Shown: piece by piece, positions 33,950 through 45,214 of the stretch
Layout: each line of letters opens with the position of its first letter
How positions within the stretch are numbered: position 1 is the first letter of the stretch
Assembly: GCF_037038585.1 (NCBI RefSeq)
Contig: NC_092541.1
Span: 5,583,445-5,647,444 of the forward strand
Source: Patagioenas fasciata
Lineage: Eukaryota > Chordata > Aves > Columbiformes > Columbidae
Length of the DNA stretch: 64,000 nucleotides
Direction: 5' to 3'
Notes under the pieces: model-generated
What the model saw: the letters and a program-made list of their open reading frames with translations, nothing else
What the model was told of the DNA's origin: nothing
Databases searched by the model: none
Program-made: the position numbers and the translations under genes

Positions 33950-34465
33950 ATAGACTCATGCAAAAAGATGCATATGTGCACCCCCTCGTGGGCACACACA
34001 CACGCACACCTGTACGCACACAGAGGTATGCACAGTCACAGGCATGCACACACACATGGGCACAAACACAAGAGTTTGCATGCACCCAAAGATCAACTTA
34101 TATGTGTGAACACACAGATGTATGTATACATGCTTCAAAAGGAGTCCATGTGCAGACACATGCATAGCCACCCATCATGCCAATGTGTATGCATAGATGC
34201 TCAAACACACATGCTTACACATATATATGTACACTTCTGTACACAAATGATAATACCTAAAAACACACATTCACACACCTATGCCCAGACACTTACATGT
34301 GTGCAGATCAATGTCACACATGTCCATACTCACCTGTATGAAGGTACATACAGGTGCACCCGAACACACACACACACTATTTGTACACAGTCATGCTTGC
34401 ATGTGCATTACCCCAGGCACACACATGTGAATGTGAATGCACACATTAGTACAGCCAAACAAACA
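33950..34465. repeat. CA/TG-rich degenerate simple repeat
   Basis: About 500 bp dominated by 'cacaca', 'acatgc' and 'gcacac' steps with no clean period. Long open frames here (up to 181 codons, Thr/His-rich) come from base composition and are not genes. Confidence 0.75.
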
Positions 34466-35379
34466 TTCGTGTAATCATGAACATACAGAACACTGAGAAC
34501 CAGGGCATCAGACACCAGCTCTTAGCCTTTGGGATGACTCTAGCAAGACTTTCAGACCATATAGTTGAGGTAAGAAATCAGTTACTGGCAAGCCCCATCA
34601 GCTTAGTGACCTCAAGGACCTGACAGTGTTTTGGTCAAATGTTTACCCACTGATAGAGAGAAATTACAGCAAGAGTCCAAGCTGTCATGGCCTTTGCAGA
34701 CATAGAATCTATCCGAGTCCCAAGTTTGTGTGTGAAAGATTATGTAAAAGGTACAGAACATCCTTATTGCCGTAGCCCCACCTCCATCCCCCCTCCCCAC
34801 CCTGCAAGTGCCATTTTAGAAGCAACAAAAAAATTATAAGATCTTACATGCTTAGAAGTTCCCCACGTGTCCTACTGATCTTCTCAAGGGTCTGAGACCA
34901 GCCCTCACCCTTGCAAAAGGAGCAGCAGTGATACAACTGTGTGGCATGAGAGGGTTGTGTGCCTGGGACAAGTCAAACTTCCCTTGAGCTACAGACATTG
35001 AGTCTGGGACATCAGAAGTGATTTGTAGTAGTGAACTTGTCTCTAGACCCACTTTAGGTTAAAAACTTTCTCTTCAAGTAGCAGAGAAATGCAGGAGCAA
35101 AATTAATTTACAGAACAGCTGAAAAAATTATTTGGCTGCCCTGAGCATGTTCTTGTGTTCTTTATTGATGTTGTTTCTCTGGCTTTGGTTATTGTGCGAG
35201 TCCTTTTTTCTCTTGTGTTTTGCATGCAGGTGCAGGTGGTGTAGTTGCCTTCAGGAAGTGGGAGCTGCCTGCAGCCTTCTCTGTTCCCTCTAACCTGCTG
35301 AGTTTAACATGCGGTCAAAGTTCTTATATACAAAACAGTTTCTGCACATCATATCATAAGAATAAAGACAGTGTATTGT
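34466..35379. other. Unannotated stretch
   Basis: Nothing recognised on either strand. No open frame beyond 112 codons. Confidence 0.4.
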
Positions 35380-36180
35380 GTTTATGTGTCACGGTTTTCA
35401 TTATGGGGAGCCTGCAGGAATGGCTTCTGGGAGAAGACACCAGAAGCTGCACCCACATCAGACAGACCCACTTCCAGCTGACTCCAAGATTGACTCATTG
35501 CTGGTCAAAGCTGAGCCAATCAGCGAAGCTGGTGGCATCTCTAGGAAAATGCATTTAAGAAAGGGTAAAAAGCGCTGTACAGCAGCTGTGAGAGGAGTTA
35601 GAAAATGTGAGAGAAAAAACTATGCAGATACTCAGGATCAATTAAGATGGAGGAGAATGAGGTCCTCCAGTTGCCAGAACAGAGATTCCTTGCAGCCTGT
35701 GTTGAAGACCATGATGATGCAATTTGTCTCCCTGCAGACAGGATAGATTAGCCTTCCACACTGCAGCACGTGGAGGATCCTATGATGGAGCAGGCAGACA
35801 TGTCCTGAAGGAAGCCATAATCCATGGAGAGCGCTCACTGAAGCAGGCTCCTGGTGGGACCTTTGACCCCTCAGGGACCTTCGCTGGAGCAATCTGTTCC
35901 TGAAGGACTGTAGTACATGGCAACAGTCTTGAACAAATGCAGTCAGTTGGAAGGACACACACTGGAGAAGTTTGTGAAGGATTGCATCCTGTGGTTGGGA
36001 CTCAATGCTAAAGCAGAGGAAGAGCATAAAGAGGAAAAAGCAGCAGAGAAGAAGCATTATGAATGTGTTATGAATCTCTATGTCCTTACCTTCACCCACA
36101 AGCTTTTCATCGTATTTTCTCCCTGTATCTTGTTGATGAAAGGGGAGTGATAAAACGGCTTGATGAATACCTGGCAACCA
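35380..36180 (+). mobile_element. Probable fossil of an avian LTR-type interspersed repeat
   Basis: It contains imperfect tandem 'ctggagca...cctgaaggac' and 'ggaggatcc' units, preceded by an 'aaaatgcatttaagaaaggg' stretch, a pattern I associate with a common avian LTR-derived family. No gene parts are recognisable. It looks broken and old. Family assignment is tentative. Confidence 0.35.
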
Positions 36181-37054
36181 ATCAAGGTCAGCCTACCACA
36201 GGCAGTTTAAACAAACATTAGTTCATGTAGAACAGCAGTGGTTCTGAGATATGATTCGTGAGTCACAATTCCCTCTTGGTATAGGACATGGGTGTGGGGA
36301 TTTCTGTTCTTCCACTTGTGCACTTTTGTCAAGACAGCTGGATCTTCATGCGGGAAATAAGACATGGGACTGTAGTGGGTGCCAAAAAGCATTTTCACAA
36401 GTCAGGAGTGATGAGATTTCCATGTAAAAAAATTATTTCCCTCTAGAATGGCAGCCAATTCCTGAGCACAAATTCTCTAAAGGGATCAATGAACCAGGAG
36501 CCTGTCTCCAGCTCTCTTGGGATGTGCACCCAGTACCCTCATGCTTGCTGATCTTCACATTCTCCTACATGCTCTGTGTCAGAGCAATTAGATATCCCTC
36601 AGAAATGCACCATTTCACTGTTCCCATTTCTGTACTGACTGCCTCGATGCCTCGATGCATTCAACAGCTACTCCTTATAGTAGCATATCCCTGCTACTCC
36701 TGACCATGGCCTCTAGATTGCATGATGAAGAGGAGAGGAAGATGGAATAGCAGATATAGGACATCTCAAGGGCTGTTCCCTGCATTATGACTCCTGTAAT
36801 TCTGCAAAACAAATCACCTTCCAGAGCTGCTCACACACCCTCACCACCCTAGTGCATCTCCAATCATAGCAAGAGGAACACCCTTCCTCGAGAGCTCATG
36901 GGGCTCCTGAATCTTCAGGGTCTTCTGCCTTTCTGGGCATTTCTGAGCAGAGACAAAGCTGGCAGCCCAGACTAACATCCTTCTCCTTTGGCAGCTTGGG
37001 GAGTGTCCATAAAGGGAAGGACCACATGGAGGCCAGGTTTGAATGCAGCAGAAC
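36181..37054. other. 3' flank of keratin 37392-37694
   Basis: Non-coding. The last 200 bp resemble 31.1-31.3 kb. No gene seen. Confidence 0.45.
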
Positions 37055-37060
37055 TTTAAT
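37055..37060 (-). promoter_or_regulatory. Poly(A) signal ATTAAA of keratin 37392-37694
   Basis: ATTAAA on the minus strand, 332 nt past the stop. The context (aactttaatga on the plus strand) is shared with 52493. Confidence 0.75.
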
Positions 37061-37391
37061 GACTTAAAAGAGGGAAAGAAAGTCATTGCAAATGGAGGTC
37101 AGCAGTGCCCAGGGAGCACTGGGGACAGAACAGAGTCTGCACTTCTTGGCTGTGAAGACATTCCTGTATAATGTTTGTCTGCCTGTCCCACAGTGAGGGA
37201 CAAACCATATAGTCCCCACCAGGCTGGCCTTGGGGACATATTGCAACCCAGGGGAATCAAAGCATACAAAGAAAATGGGAAAACAAATGCATTCATCTAT
37301 CCTGAAAACAATGTCCAAAAGATCGATCATCTACTCAGCACCATGTTCTGAGTCCTCAATGTGTCTCCCTGGGGCTTTCCCAGAATCTTCA

Positions 37392-37694
37392 TCAACGGAG
37401 GTACCTTCTGCCATAATAGCGACTGGTAATGCCAGAGAGGTCACAGCACCCAGAGTTGATGGGCACTCCATCACAACTGAGGATTCTGCCAACAGCAGCA
37501 GAGGTGGAGGAGCCCACAACTGTGTTCTGAGGGAAGGAGCTGAGGATGGGGCCGGGTAGCGTCACCACCACAGGAGAGGGCTCAATGACAATGGTGGAGC
37601 TCTGGCACTGCCTGACACAGGGCTCATTGCAGCTGTTGGCCAGCGGAGTCGGTCCGCAGGGCTGGCAGGGCAGGCACGGGTTGTAGCAGGACAT
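37392..37694 (-). CDS. Feather beta-keratin, altered C-terminus subtype
   Basis: A 100-residue feather corneous beta-protein. The N-terminus ([10 protein letters not shown]) and core are ordinary. The end is changed: [20 protein letters not shown], with new Cys 83-84 but no Cys in the last 16 residues, where sisters have Cys 88, 94, 98 and 101. There are 10 Cys in all. The stop TGA follows directly, and the same ending occurs at 52833, so it is not a sequencing error. The ATG is at 37694 and exon 2 starts at 37715. The intron is 37716-38078 (363 bp) with a GTGAGT donor. The TATA is at 38138-38144. It may cross-link differently in the feather matrix, which is inference. Confidence 0.94.
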   Translation of the reverse strand: MSCYNPCLPCQPCGPTPLANSCNEPCVRQCQSSTIVIEPSPVVVTLPGPILSSFPQNTVVGSSTSAAVGRILSCDGVPINSGCCDLSGITSRYYGRRYLR

Positions 37695-38137
37695 GTTGTG
37701 GGCCTGATAGTTCACCTGAGAGAGAGGGTAGAAAGGAAACAGCACAGGTCTGGGTTAGAAGTAGCCTGGTTACTCTGATAACCCAGGTTCACAAAGGAAA
37801 CAAGGGTACCACTGAGTGGAAAGCTGGAAGGTGAGCCAGATGAGCCACTGTCTTGCCTGGCCAGGGCCCTACAAAGAGCAGCCTGTTCCAAGGAATCTCC
37901 AAAACCAAAAACCCACACAGCCACATCCCAGCCTCTCTCTAAGCAGACTTTCTTCCCACTCCTCTTTGTCATGAAAGGCACTCCAAGCCTCAACATATGA
38001 CAGAGCCAACATCAGATGAGACGTCCATCGAGTAGAGATCTCAATTTGGAAGAGAAGGATAAGAGGCTTCAGACTCACCCAGTTCCAGGCAGAAAGAGAC
38101 AAGAGAAGTGGATGAGAAAGTAGGGACTTGGGCTGCC

Positions 38138-38365
38138 TTTTATATCTGCCCTTCATTGATGCAGGACCACAGACACCCTTGGCAGAGGTAATAATTTTCT
38201 GACAAGCTCATCTTGAATGCAAACCATCACAGCTAATGATAAGGCTACTGTTTTGGTTTCCATCACTGCTACCTTTTCATTTCCAGGTTTGTGTCATGCC
38301 CATTCTCCAATGAAGGCTTCTTCTGATCCATGGGATGAAAGGCTCCAGGATTTCTCAGGCAGAAA
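38138..38365 (-). promoter_or_regulatory. Keratin promoter: TATA box plus upstream module
   Basis: TATAAAA on the minus strand. The shared block runs to 38365 and includes 'aataattttctgacaagctc', 'ccttttcatttccaggtttg' and 'gggatgaaaggc'. Confidence 0.8.
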
Positions 38366-38782
38366 TGCATCAATGTTGCCAGAAGACTCATCTCAAGTTC
38401 TAGATGGGTCCAGAGCAGGCAAATTATGTCAGCCTGGGTCATTCCAGTGAGGCTGTTTGAAGTGTCGTTGTCAGGAAGAATTCGCCTGGATGCCCAAGGA
38501 CACTTGTGCATGAGAATGTACCCTATACTTCTCTTTCCCTCCCAATGGTCATTTCTTGTTGCCTCTGATGTATGTGCATCATGCTGCTGGTTTTGCCCCC
38601 ATCCTGCCTAACACTGCCTTCAAGAAAAATTATTGGCCTTTTTTGACTTGTCCTCCCTATGCAATCTGTGAGTACACAACCAATGCCATGGGCTTGCTTC
38701 GGCTTGTCGTTCCCCAGAATGTCCTATCCCTGCCACAGTTTGTCCATGGCATAGTCCAAAGCTGTTTGTGTTCCTACAACCT
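38366..38782. other. Distal upstream region of keratin
   Basis: Paralogous to 53.8-54.2 kb and 59.9-60.3 kb: 'gctgctggttttg' and 'taacactgcc' words. The similarity is cut off by a CR1 insertion at 38.78 kb. Confidence 0.5.
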
Positions 38783-39475
38783 TGACCTTGACAGGCTAGA
38801 GGGGTGGCCTTATGTGAACGTTATGGAGGTTCACAAGACTAAATGCAAGGTCCCGCATCTGAGCTGATGCAATCCCAAACATGGATACAGTCTGTGTGAT
38901 AAGTGATTGAGAGGAGCCCTGTGGAAAAGGACTTGGGCATCCTGGTGGATGAAAAACTGAATATGTCGTGATTATGTGCACTTGCAGCCCGGAAGGCAAA
39001 TCATATCCTGGGCAGCATCAAAAGAAGTGTGCCCAGCAGACAAAGAGAGGTGATTCTCCCCCTCTACTCTTCTCTCCCCTTCTCTCTGCTGGAGTCCCAA
39101 GCATAAGAAAGACATGGACCTGCTCAAGGAGGTGCAGAGGAGGACCACAAAGAGGATTAGGAGGTTGGAGTACCTCCCCTATGAGGACAAGCTGAGAGAA
39201 ATTGAGTTGTTTAGCCTGAAGAAGGGAAGGCTCCGTAAGACCTTACAGTGGACTTTCACTACTTTAAGGGAGCCTACAGGAAAGACAGGGAGGGACTCTG
39301 TATCAGGGACTGTAGTGATAGGATGATGAGTAATGGTTTTAAGTCAAAATAGGGTAGATTTAGACTAGATATTAGGAAGAAATCATTTACTTTGAGAGTC
39401 ATGAGACATGAACAGGTTGCCCAGAGAAGTTGCAGATATCCCCTCCCTGGAAGTGTTTCAGGTCAGGTGGGATGG
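38783..39475 (+). mobile_element. CR1 LINE 3' half
   Basis: 'ccttgaccttgacaggctag', 'agaggaggaccacaaagagg', 'atttagactagatattagga' and 'acaggttgcccagagaagtt'. It lacks the terminal tail. Confidence 0.8.
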
Positions 39476-39764
39476 CAGCAACTGCCCCTGGGAAGGAAAG
39501 GACATTGGATTTGAGGCCACACCATGCAATCCCTGCTGCTATCGCACAGGAATGTCCAGAACAGATCCTCTTCCTGTCAAAGTCAGTGCACTGAGTCCAT
39601 CTTCCTGTCTGAATGTTTGTCTGCCTTGGTTCAGGTCCCGCTTGGAGTGAGCACAATGGTCTCTCCCTTCCCTTCAGCGACCTTGATGTGAACACTGCCA
39701 GGGAGCTCCTCTGGAAGAGCTCAGCCAGGGGAGATTCCCCTCTACATGGAGCTGCTGTTTCTGA

Positions 39765-40500
39765 GCTGAGGCTTCAGTGCAGGCAAGGACCAACCTCATT
39801 GCTTTCTAAGGAAGTAGCAGACATTGTGGACAAGGGAATGCAGGGCATATGCGTACCTAGAGTTTAGCAACACCCTTGACACCTTCTTCCATACTTGCTT
39901 TATGACCAAACTGGAGATGAATGAATGCAGCTAGAGGATGATAAGGTGGGTGGAAAATTGGCTGGACTACCAGGCATGAAGAGTTATGACCATGAAGGAA
40001 TGGGCTGTCAGAAATGCCATGAAGGTCAAAAACAACAAGGCAAGGTTTTGAGTCTGGGGAAGGAACTAGTCCATGCAGTCCTGCAGGCTGGATGCTTGCT
40101 GTGTAGGAAGTAGATCTGCACAAAATAATGTGGGGTTTTAGAAGACACACAGCTGAACATGAGACTACAGTGTGTCCTTGCAGAAAAGTCCAAATGTATC
40201 CTGAGATGAGTTAGTCACTGTGGTACCAGCAGGTTCAGGAAAGCCTCCCTGCCCCTCTGTCCCATTTCAGACCACTTGCTTCCAAGTGCTGCTTCCAGGT
40301 TGGAGGCCCCCAGTCCAGGAGGGACATTGGCATACTGAAGTGAGTCCAACAAAGCCCACCAAGTTGATTAGGGTGCTGGCAAACATGACACACAAGGAGA
40401 GGCTGAGAGAACTGGGACTGCTCATCTTGGAGATGTCTCAGGAGATATCTTGCTTTCTACAACTACTTGTTCAGAGGAGACAGAGAATAGCTATGCTAGC
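39765..40500 (+). mobile_element. Old CR1 LINE fragment (shared by keratin units)
   Basis: 'gtacctagagtttagcaaca', 'ggaaaattggctggactacc', 'aggctgagagaactgggact'. Paralogous to 55.04-56.08 and 61.26-62.2 kb, where it lies in the same place relative to a minus-strand keratin, so it was duplicated with the unit. Confidence 0.75.
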
Positions 40501-40929
40501 ATGTGGCACAGCCCCAGGGTAGTGCTGGTGGCAATAGGCAATGGCAGAAGAGAGGACATGCTGGTGCCAGAGCAGACAGCCCTGGCTGGCAATGGGCAGT
40601 GAGATGTGGTCAACAGAGGGTGGGATGAGCAGGGCTGCTGAGGCTGGCTTCAGTGCTACTGGGTGTTCAGGGTGGGCATGAGCTGTTGGGTGGCCATGGC
40701 TGTGCTCATTCTGCAAGGCATTTCTCCTGCCTCTCTTCCACCTCACTTCAATCTTTCTCAGCTCTGAGTCCTGCTCAGTATTCTTGTCTCCATCAAGTCT
40801 ATTGGTATGAGTTTGCTTGCATGCATGGATGTCTTTCAAGTATACCAACTCTTTCACTTGTTCATTCAGCACTTATTGCCCTGAATGTAGCCAACTGTAC
40901 TTCACTATGACACTCACTCTCCCTGCCAG

Positions 40930-41345
40930 TTTTCCTCTCTCTCTTCATCATCCATCCATTCATCTAATCATCCCTCTGTCTTTTGACTAATCTCTCCACG
41001 CATCTACCGTCTTTTTCTACTCTCTGAGAGCCCTCTCTGATCTTTCCCTCTACCTTCTTCATATCTATAAGCACAAGTTTGCTTTCCTGCACCTTACAAT
41101 GATTCCATTCATCCATGCATCCCCTTCTACATTCAGCATTCATTCTTATTCCGAATTAAGCCTTCTCTCCTACACTATAATACTCATAACTCTCCTGTCT
41201 ACTCTTCATCTCTTCATCCATCCAGCTGTCCATCCATCTGACATTCATGCCAGCTCTCCATGCATCTATTTCAAATTCCTTCCCAGTCATTGCCTCTCAC
41301 TCCTCAAAACCACACCTGAATCAATCTCTGTCCCCGTCCCTATGT
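40930..41345. repeat. Pyrimidine-rich, degenerate CCAT-type repeat
   Basis: C/T-rich with scattered 'catccatccat' words. It lies upstream of the V pseudogene, as the CTTT tract at 56.84 kb does before the intact V segment. Confidence 0.6.
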
Positions 41346-41350
41346 GTCGC

Positions 41351-41640
41351 TGTTGAGACAGACAAACCACACAGACAAAGTTCTTTTTAAATGCAAACAG
41401 CAATCTAACTTTATTACAGCAGACTTTTTCTTACATACTCTTTATCAGCACATGTGTCTTTTTGCTATTGGTTACGGACTGCAATAATAACATATCATTG
41501 GTTAATTTTGCTTCTGTCACCATACCCTCAGTCAGGGGATCTGCAGACCTGCCATAGTGTCCCACATCTATGGGCACACCCCCATCCATTTCAGTCCAGC
41601 TCTGTCTCACTGCTACTTTTCCTGACCATTTCTCATTCAT
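41351..41640 (-). mobile_element. Possible solo LTR fossil
   Basis: It begins TGTTGAGACAGACAA. Read on the minus strand it would end ...CAACA after an AATAAA, typical of an LTR 3' end. The right boundary is unclear. No internal genes. Old and broken; family unknown. Confidence 0.35.
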
Positions 41641-41695
41641 CAGACCTGGGTGATCTTTGGTGATTTTTTGATCTTTCCTTCTCCTTTCTTGGCAG

Positions 41696-41994
41696 TAGCT
41701 GCTAGCAGAGCCCAGGTGCAGCAGGAGCTATTGGCAGAGACCATGGAGGGCTCGGGCATCAGCATCAACTGCTCACAACCCAATCACAATATACTAAGTT
41801 CACCCACTGGTACCCTCTGCTCCCTGCCTGACATCATATGTTTCTCGTGAGCGATCTAAAAGGTTCCAAAGTGCTGCTGGACTCACTGGAATGGCTGTCA
41901 GTGGCGGAACTGGCCCTGACATGGGGAAGTGATGGTATTTTACTGCACCCCAGGACACAGAGGGAGGGGAGCACGCACTGTTGCAGACAGCGCT
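41696..41994 (+). pseudogene. T-cell receptor alpha/delta-like V segment, pseudogene
   Basis: Acceptor CTTTCTTGGCAG ends at 41695. The start (RAQVQQELLAETMEGSG, then ISINC) is very close to the intact V segment at 57259. The frame is then lost: a stop after DIICFS, no clean framework-2 Trp, and a shift before the VFYCT end near 41940. CACAGAG at 41956-41962 is a near-consensus heptamer directly after the Cys, with a weak nonamer near 41986. The sequence after it, 'gggggcgctgctgct', matches the 3' side of the 57.26 kb segment. Confidence 0.8.
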
Positions 41995-44159
41995 GGGTGT
42001 GTGGCAGAGCGGAGTGGGGTCAGGGGACAGTTCCAGCCAAGACCACCTGGGGGCGCTGCTGCTCTGTCTACCATGGCCTCGACTGAACAACAGGATCCTG
42101 AAGGCCTTGCGTGAGCAGAGTTGGGAATGGGAGCTGCTGTGCTAATAACCAGTTTTCTGCGGTCCCTGCCAACTGAGTGAGCAAAGGGCCCTGGGTGAGA
42201 AGAGGCAATGGAGCCCTACTCCAGGCATCAGACATCAGAATATATTAAAATCAAGTAGCCCTTTTGCTTGCCTGGGTATTCGGGTTTTGGGGGTCAGAGT
42301 GGGACAAGTGCCTGAAGGTTGTGAGTAATGTGGGGAGGTGAAGGGACACAGAAGCATTGCCTGTACAACAGAGAGTGTGTTGCCATGTCCTCCCCCTGCC
42401 AGGATAAGGTTTCTCTTCATATGACCAGAGGAGTATGGAGGGAGTGTGTGAGACCTGTGTCCAGGCATTTCAGTGTGTGTCTGGTTCTCCCTCCATCCAT
42501 ATAGACCCTGGGACAGGGTGGGCATGAGTGGGTGCAGGGGTGCCTTCTCCATCTCCTGCAGAGCTGGGTACAGACCTGTGCAACTACCTAGGTGGTTGAT
42601 GTCAGGAGAAGTTCACCAGGGATGCCTGTCCCTCTGATAGATGGTACCTCATCCATGAGTCTGTTATCTCTCTGGGGAGTCTTCTTGTGGTAGAGGTAGG
42701 GGGACAGACCCAAAGAGGCTGACTGAAGCAGCAGGGAGAGAATTTTGCTCCACCCTCTGGGCTGTGGTTTGGAGGCCTCTTTGATCTGTCAGAGGCAGAA
42801 GAGCTCAAGTTGCAAGAATCTGGTCCCAATGCTGGTAGGTCCCTGGGCATCCCATGAAGGAAGCGCATGACATGGTCCTGATTTTCCTGGCAGCCCTGGT
42901 AGAACTGGTAGATTTTGGTGAGACGTGACTTTCAGGCTGGGTAGAATGAATTAAGAGTTTGTGCTGCTGGTGCTGAAAGGGAGAAGGACATGAGTCCTGA
43001 TTCCCCAGGGGATGTGGGAGTGTTTCTGTAGGGAGAGCAGGGGCTGCAGATGGGTGTGGCAAATAATCTGGGAGATGTTGTGGTGTAATAAGCATCAAAG
43101 GAGGAACAACAACTCACTATAAATTTTCAAGTACTGAGCATTCATGGCTGTGCTATTAAAATATATGAAGTCTGAAAGAGGGAAAGATGCTATTGTGTGT
43201 GAGCTGACATGGTCAGGTTGCAGGAACAACCACAAACTATGGATGAAATGCAAAGAGTGAATTTATTTTCCTTACCTCACTAACCAGGGGATCCCCAAAA
43301 ATGTACCTGAGTAGAGGTACACAAGTGGGAGCGCAGGCACTGCAGAGCTCAGTCTCTGCTGGAAGATCAACGAATGTTCTGTTTCCACCTGTATTTCAAG
43401 GCTTCAGGCTGGCATAGTTTTTTGCTGTATTGTGATCCTCTCAAGAGTTATCTCAAGCATGTTGGACGAGTTACTTCTAGGTCTTTCACAGGCCTATGTT
43501 ATGTAAACACAGAGGTTTTACTTGTCAAGCACACAAGGCTAAATAACATCTACTGTGATTTATTGTATGTGGTTTTCTACATCACAGCCGCAGTTGCTTG
43601 AGTGTATTTACAATTCTTCTTGCCAATCTTCCTTTATATTCCCACACTAGAGAATGGATTGATGCAGCTTATAGAAGCTTCTATCCTAATGTATTGAACA
43701 AAATGCTGCCAGTCTCTGCAGGGATGGTCATAAACCTTGGGGGAAAAACAGAGAAGGCAAACTCAGTTGAAGAAAAGCTGAAATGCCATACACGGCAGGG
43801 CATGGGCAGAGGCTGTGTTGTGTTATATGAAGACATGGTTATAGCAAGAAGATATGGTCAGAGGTGAGAGAGGAAAAGCTCATGTCTTCTGCTGCTGAAA
43901 GAGAACCATCAGCTAACATAGCTCAGAGGCAGATATGGAGAGAATCAGTGGACTAGAAGATCAGTCACTATGGCTGAAAAGCAGGATGACCTGGGGGTGT
44001 AAGATGTGGCAAGAAATTGAAGAAAGAAATGTACAGGGACAAAGAGGCTCAGCATTTCAGAGTTTAGGGAAAGTGAGATGGAATGTGAGGACAGTGAGCA
44101 AGCAATAGACTGATGGTTACACAGCCAAGCAAAGCTGAGATCCCTTTCTGGCTTTACAG
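41995..44159. other. Unannotated stretch before V segment
   Basis: No gene recognised. I looked for a leader exon for the V segment at 44160 and found no convincing one. Several short open frames, none family-like. Confidence 0.4.
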
Positions 44160-44453
44160 GTCATGCCCAAAAAGACTCTATGCTCCAGTTCCCAGTAGAA
44201 ATGACCATCCAGGTGGGACACAGCACAGCTCTGCACTGCAATTTCTCCACTGGCGATTCCAATCCCTACATCTACTGGTACCAGCAGCGCCAGATCCAGT
44301 CCCCTCAGATGCTACTGTGGGTGAGCAAGTACAGAGCTCACAAAGATTCAGGGAAATTCTCCTCTGCAATGTCTGTGCAGACCTCCCAGGTGATTCTGCA
44401 TGTGCGGGATGCCAAGCTCCAGGACAGCACTGCCTATTTCTGTGCACTGGGCC
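44160..44453 (+). CDS. T-cell receptor alpha/delta-like V gene segment, intact V exon
   Basis: It encodes an Ig-V domain for antigen recognition by a TCR chain after V(D)J joining. The exon begins after GGCTTTACAG (44159) with a split codon and is open to the recombination signal, about 97 codons. The canonical residues are present: first Cys in ALHCNFS, framework-2 Trp in YIYWYQQR, DSGKFSSA in framework 3, and second Cys in DSTAYFCALG. The signal (44454-44492) follows directly. The family is called from these motifs and the 23-bp signal. TRAV versus TRDV cannot be separated without the locus. No leader exon was identified, so function is not certain. The V pseudogene at 25.8 kb is its closest relative here. 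Confidence 0.82.
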
Positions 44454-44492
44454 CACACTGGTGCTCACAATTTATAGCACAGCACAGAAATA
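44454..44492 (+). promoter_or_regulatory. V(D)J recombination signal, 23-bp spacer
   Basis: Heptamer CACACTG (consensus CACAGTG, one mismatch) at 44454-44460, exactly 23 bp of spacer, then nonamer ACAGAAATA at 44484-44492 (6 of 9 to ACAAAAACC). Orientation and spacing are those of a TCR V segment. Confidence 0.75.
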
Positions 44493-45214
44493 TGGTGGAT
44501 GTTCTGACAGTGATTCCCTCCCTGCCACTGCTTGCTTGTAGCTCTGAGCTCAGCCTGCCTAGAGCTGGCACCTGGGGGCTGTGGCGAGGCTGAGTCTCTG
44601 CCTTCCCAGCCTCTGCTGCTGTGAAGCACACACCAGCATGACTTGACAGCTGTGTCTAGACCCAGGATCTTTGATGATGAAAAGAGTCCAAGAAACTTGA
44701 CTTGTGACAGACCCATTGAAGGCTACACCATAAACGAGCCAAACCTGGTTTGTAAATGCCCTTTGCTTGAAACGACTCACTGGAGTATAGGAAAGTGACT
44801 TATCAGTTTGTCTTCTTATTCCCTCTCCTTGTGCCTCCACTGATGGTCATGGCTGGAGAATGAAGCTTATGGAAGGAGGTACAACTGGTCTTATGCTTTT
44901 GTCATGTGTCCATAGTATCCCAAGGACTGAATAGCCCTTCCTTGCCCTGCATCTGGGCATCAGCAAGTAAAAAAGACCCATCAGCCAGATGTTGGATGAG
45001 ATTCTCTCTTCAAACCCTTCCCTGCATTCATACAGTGCTGAAAAGTAGTACCGCTCTTTTTCACATCTCTCCTCCTTCTCAGAGAAATCACCAGTGCTTG
45101 GCTGTGAGGAACCTCAGTGTCCCTGAGTCCATGATAATTTTCTGTCCAACAGCTGGTAACCACAACTTGTTTCCTCCCATAGGCAACAGGGGTGGTTCTG
45201 GGGACCCAGATGGA
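44493..45214. other. Unannotated stretch
   Basis: Nothing recognised. No J segment motif (FGxG) with a 12-bp signal was noticed. Confidence 0.4.

Noticed and set aside
33950-34465. CRISPR-like regular repeat
   Set aside because: No constant repeat or spacer length; simple CA-rich DNA in a vertebrate genome.
33929-34474. 181-codon Thr/His-rich frame
   Set aside because: Lies entirely in the CA-rich repeat.
43374-44100. Candidate leader exon for the V segment at 44160
   Set aside because: Several ATGs were examined. None combines a hydrophobic signal with a proper donor in the right phase.
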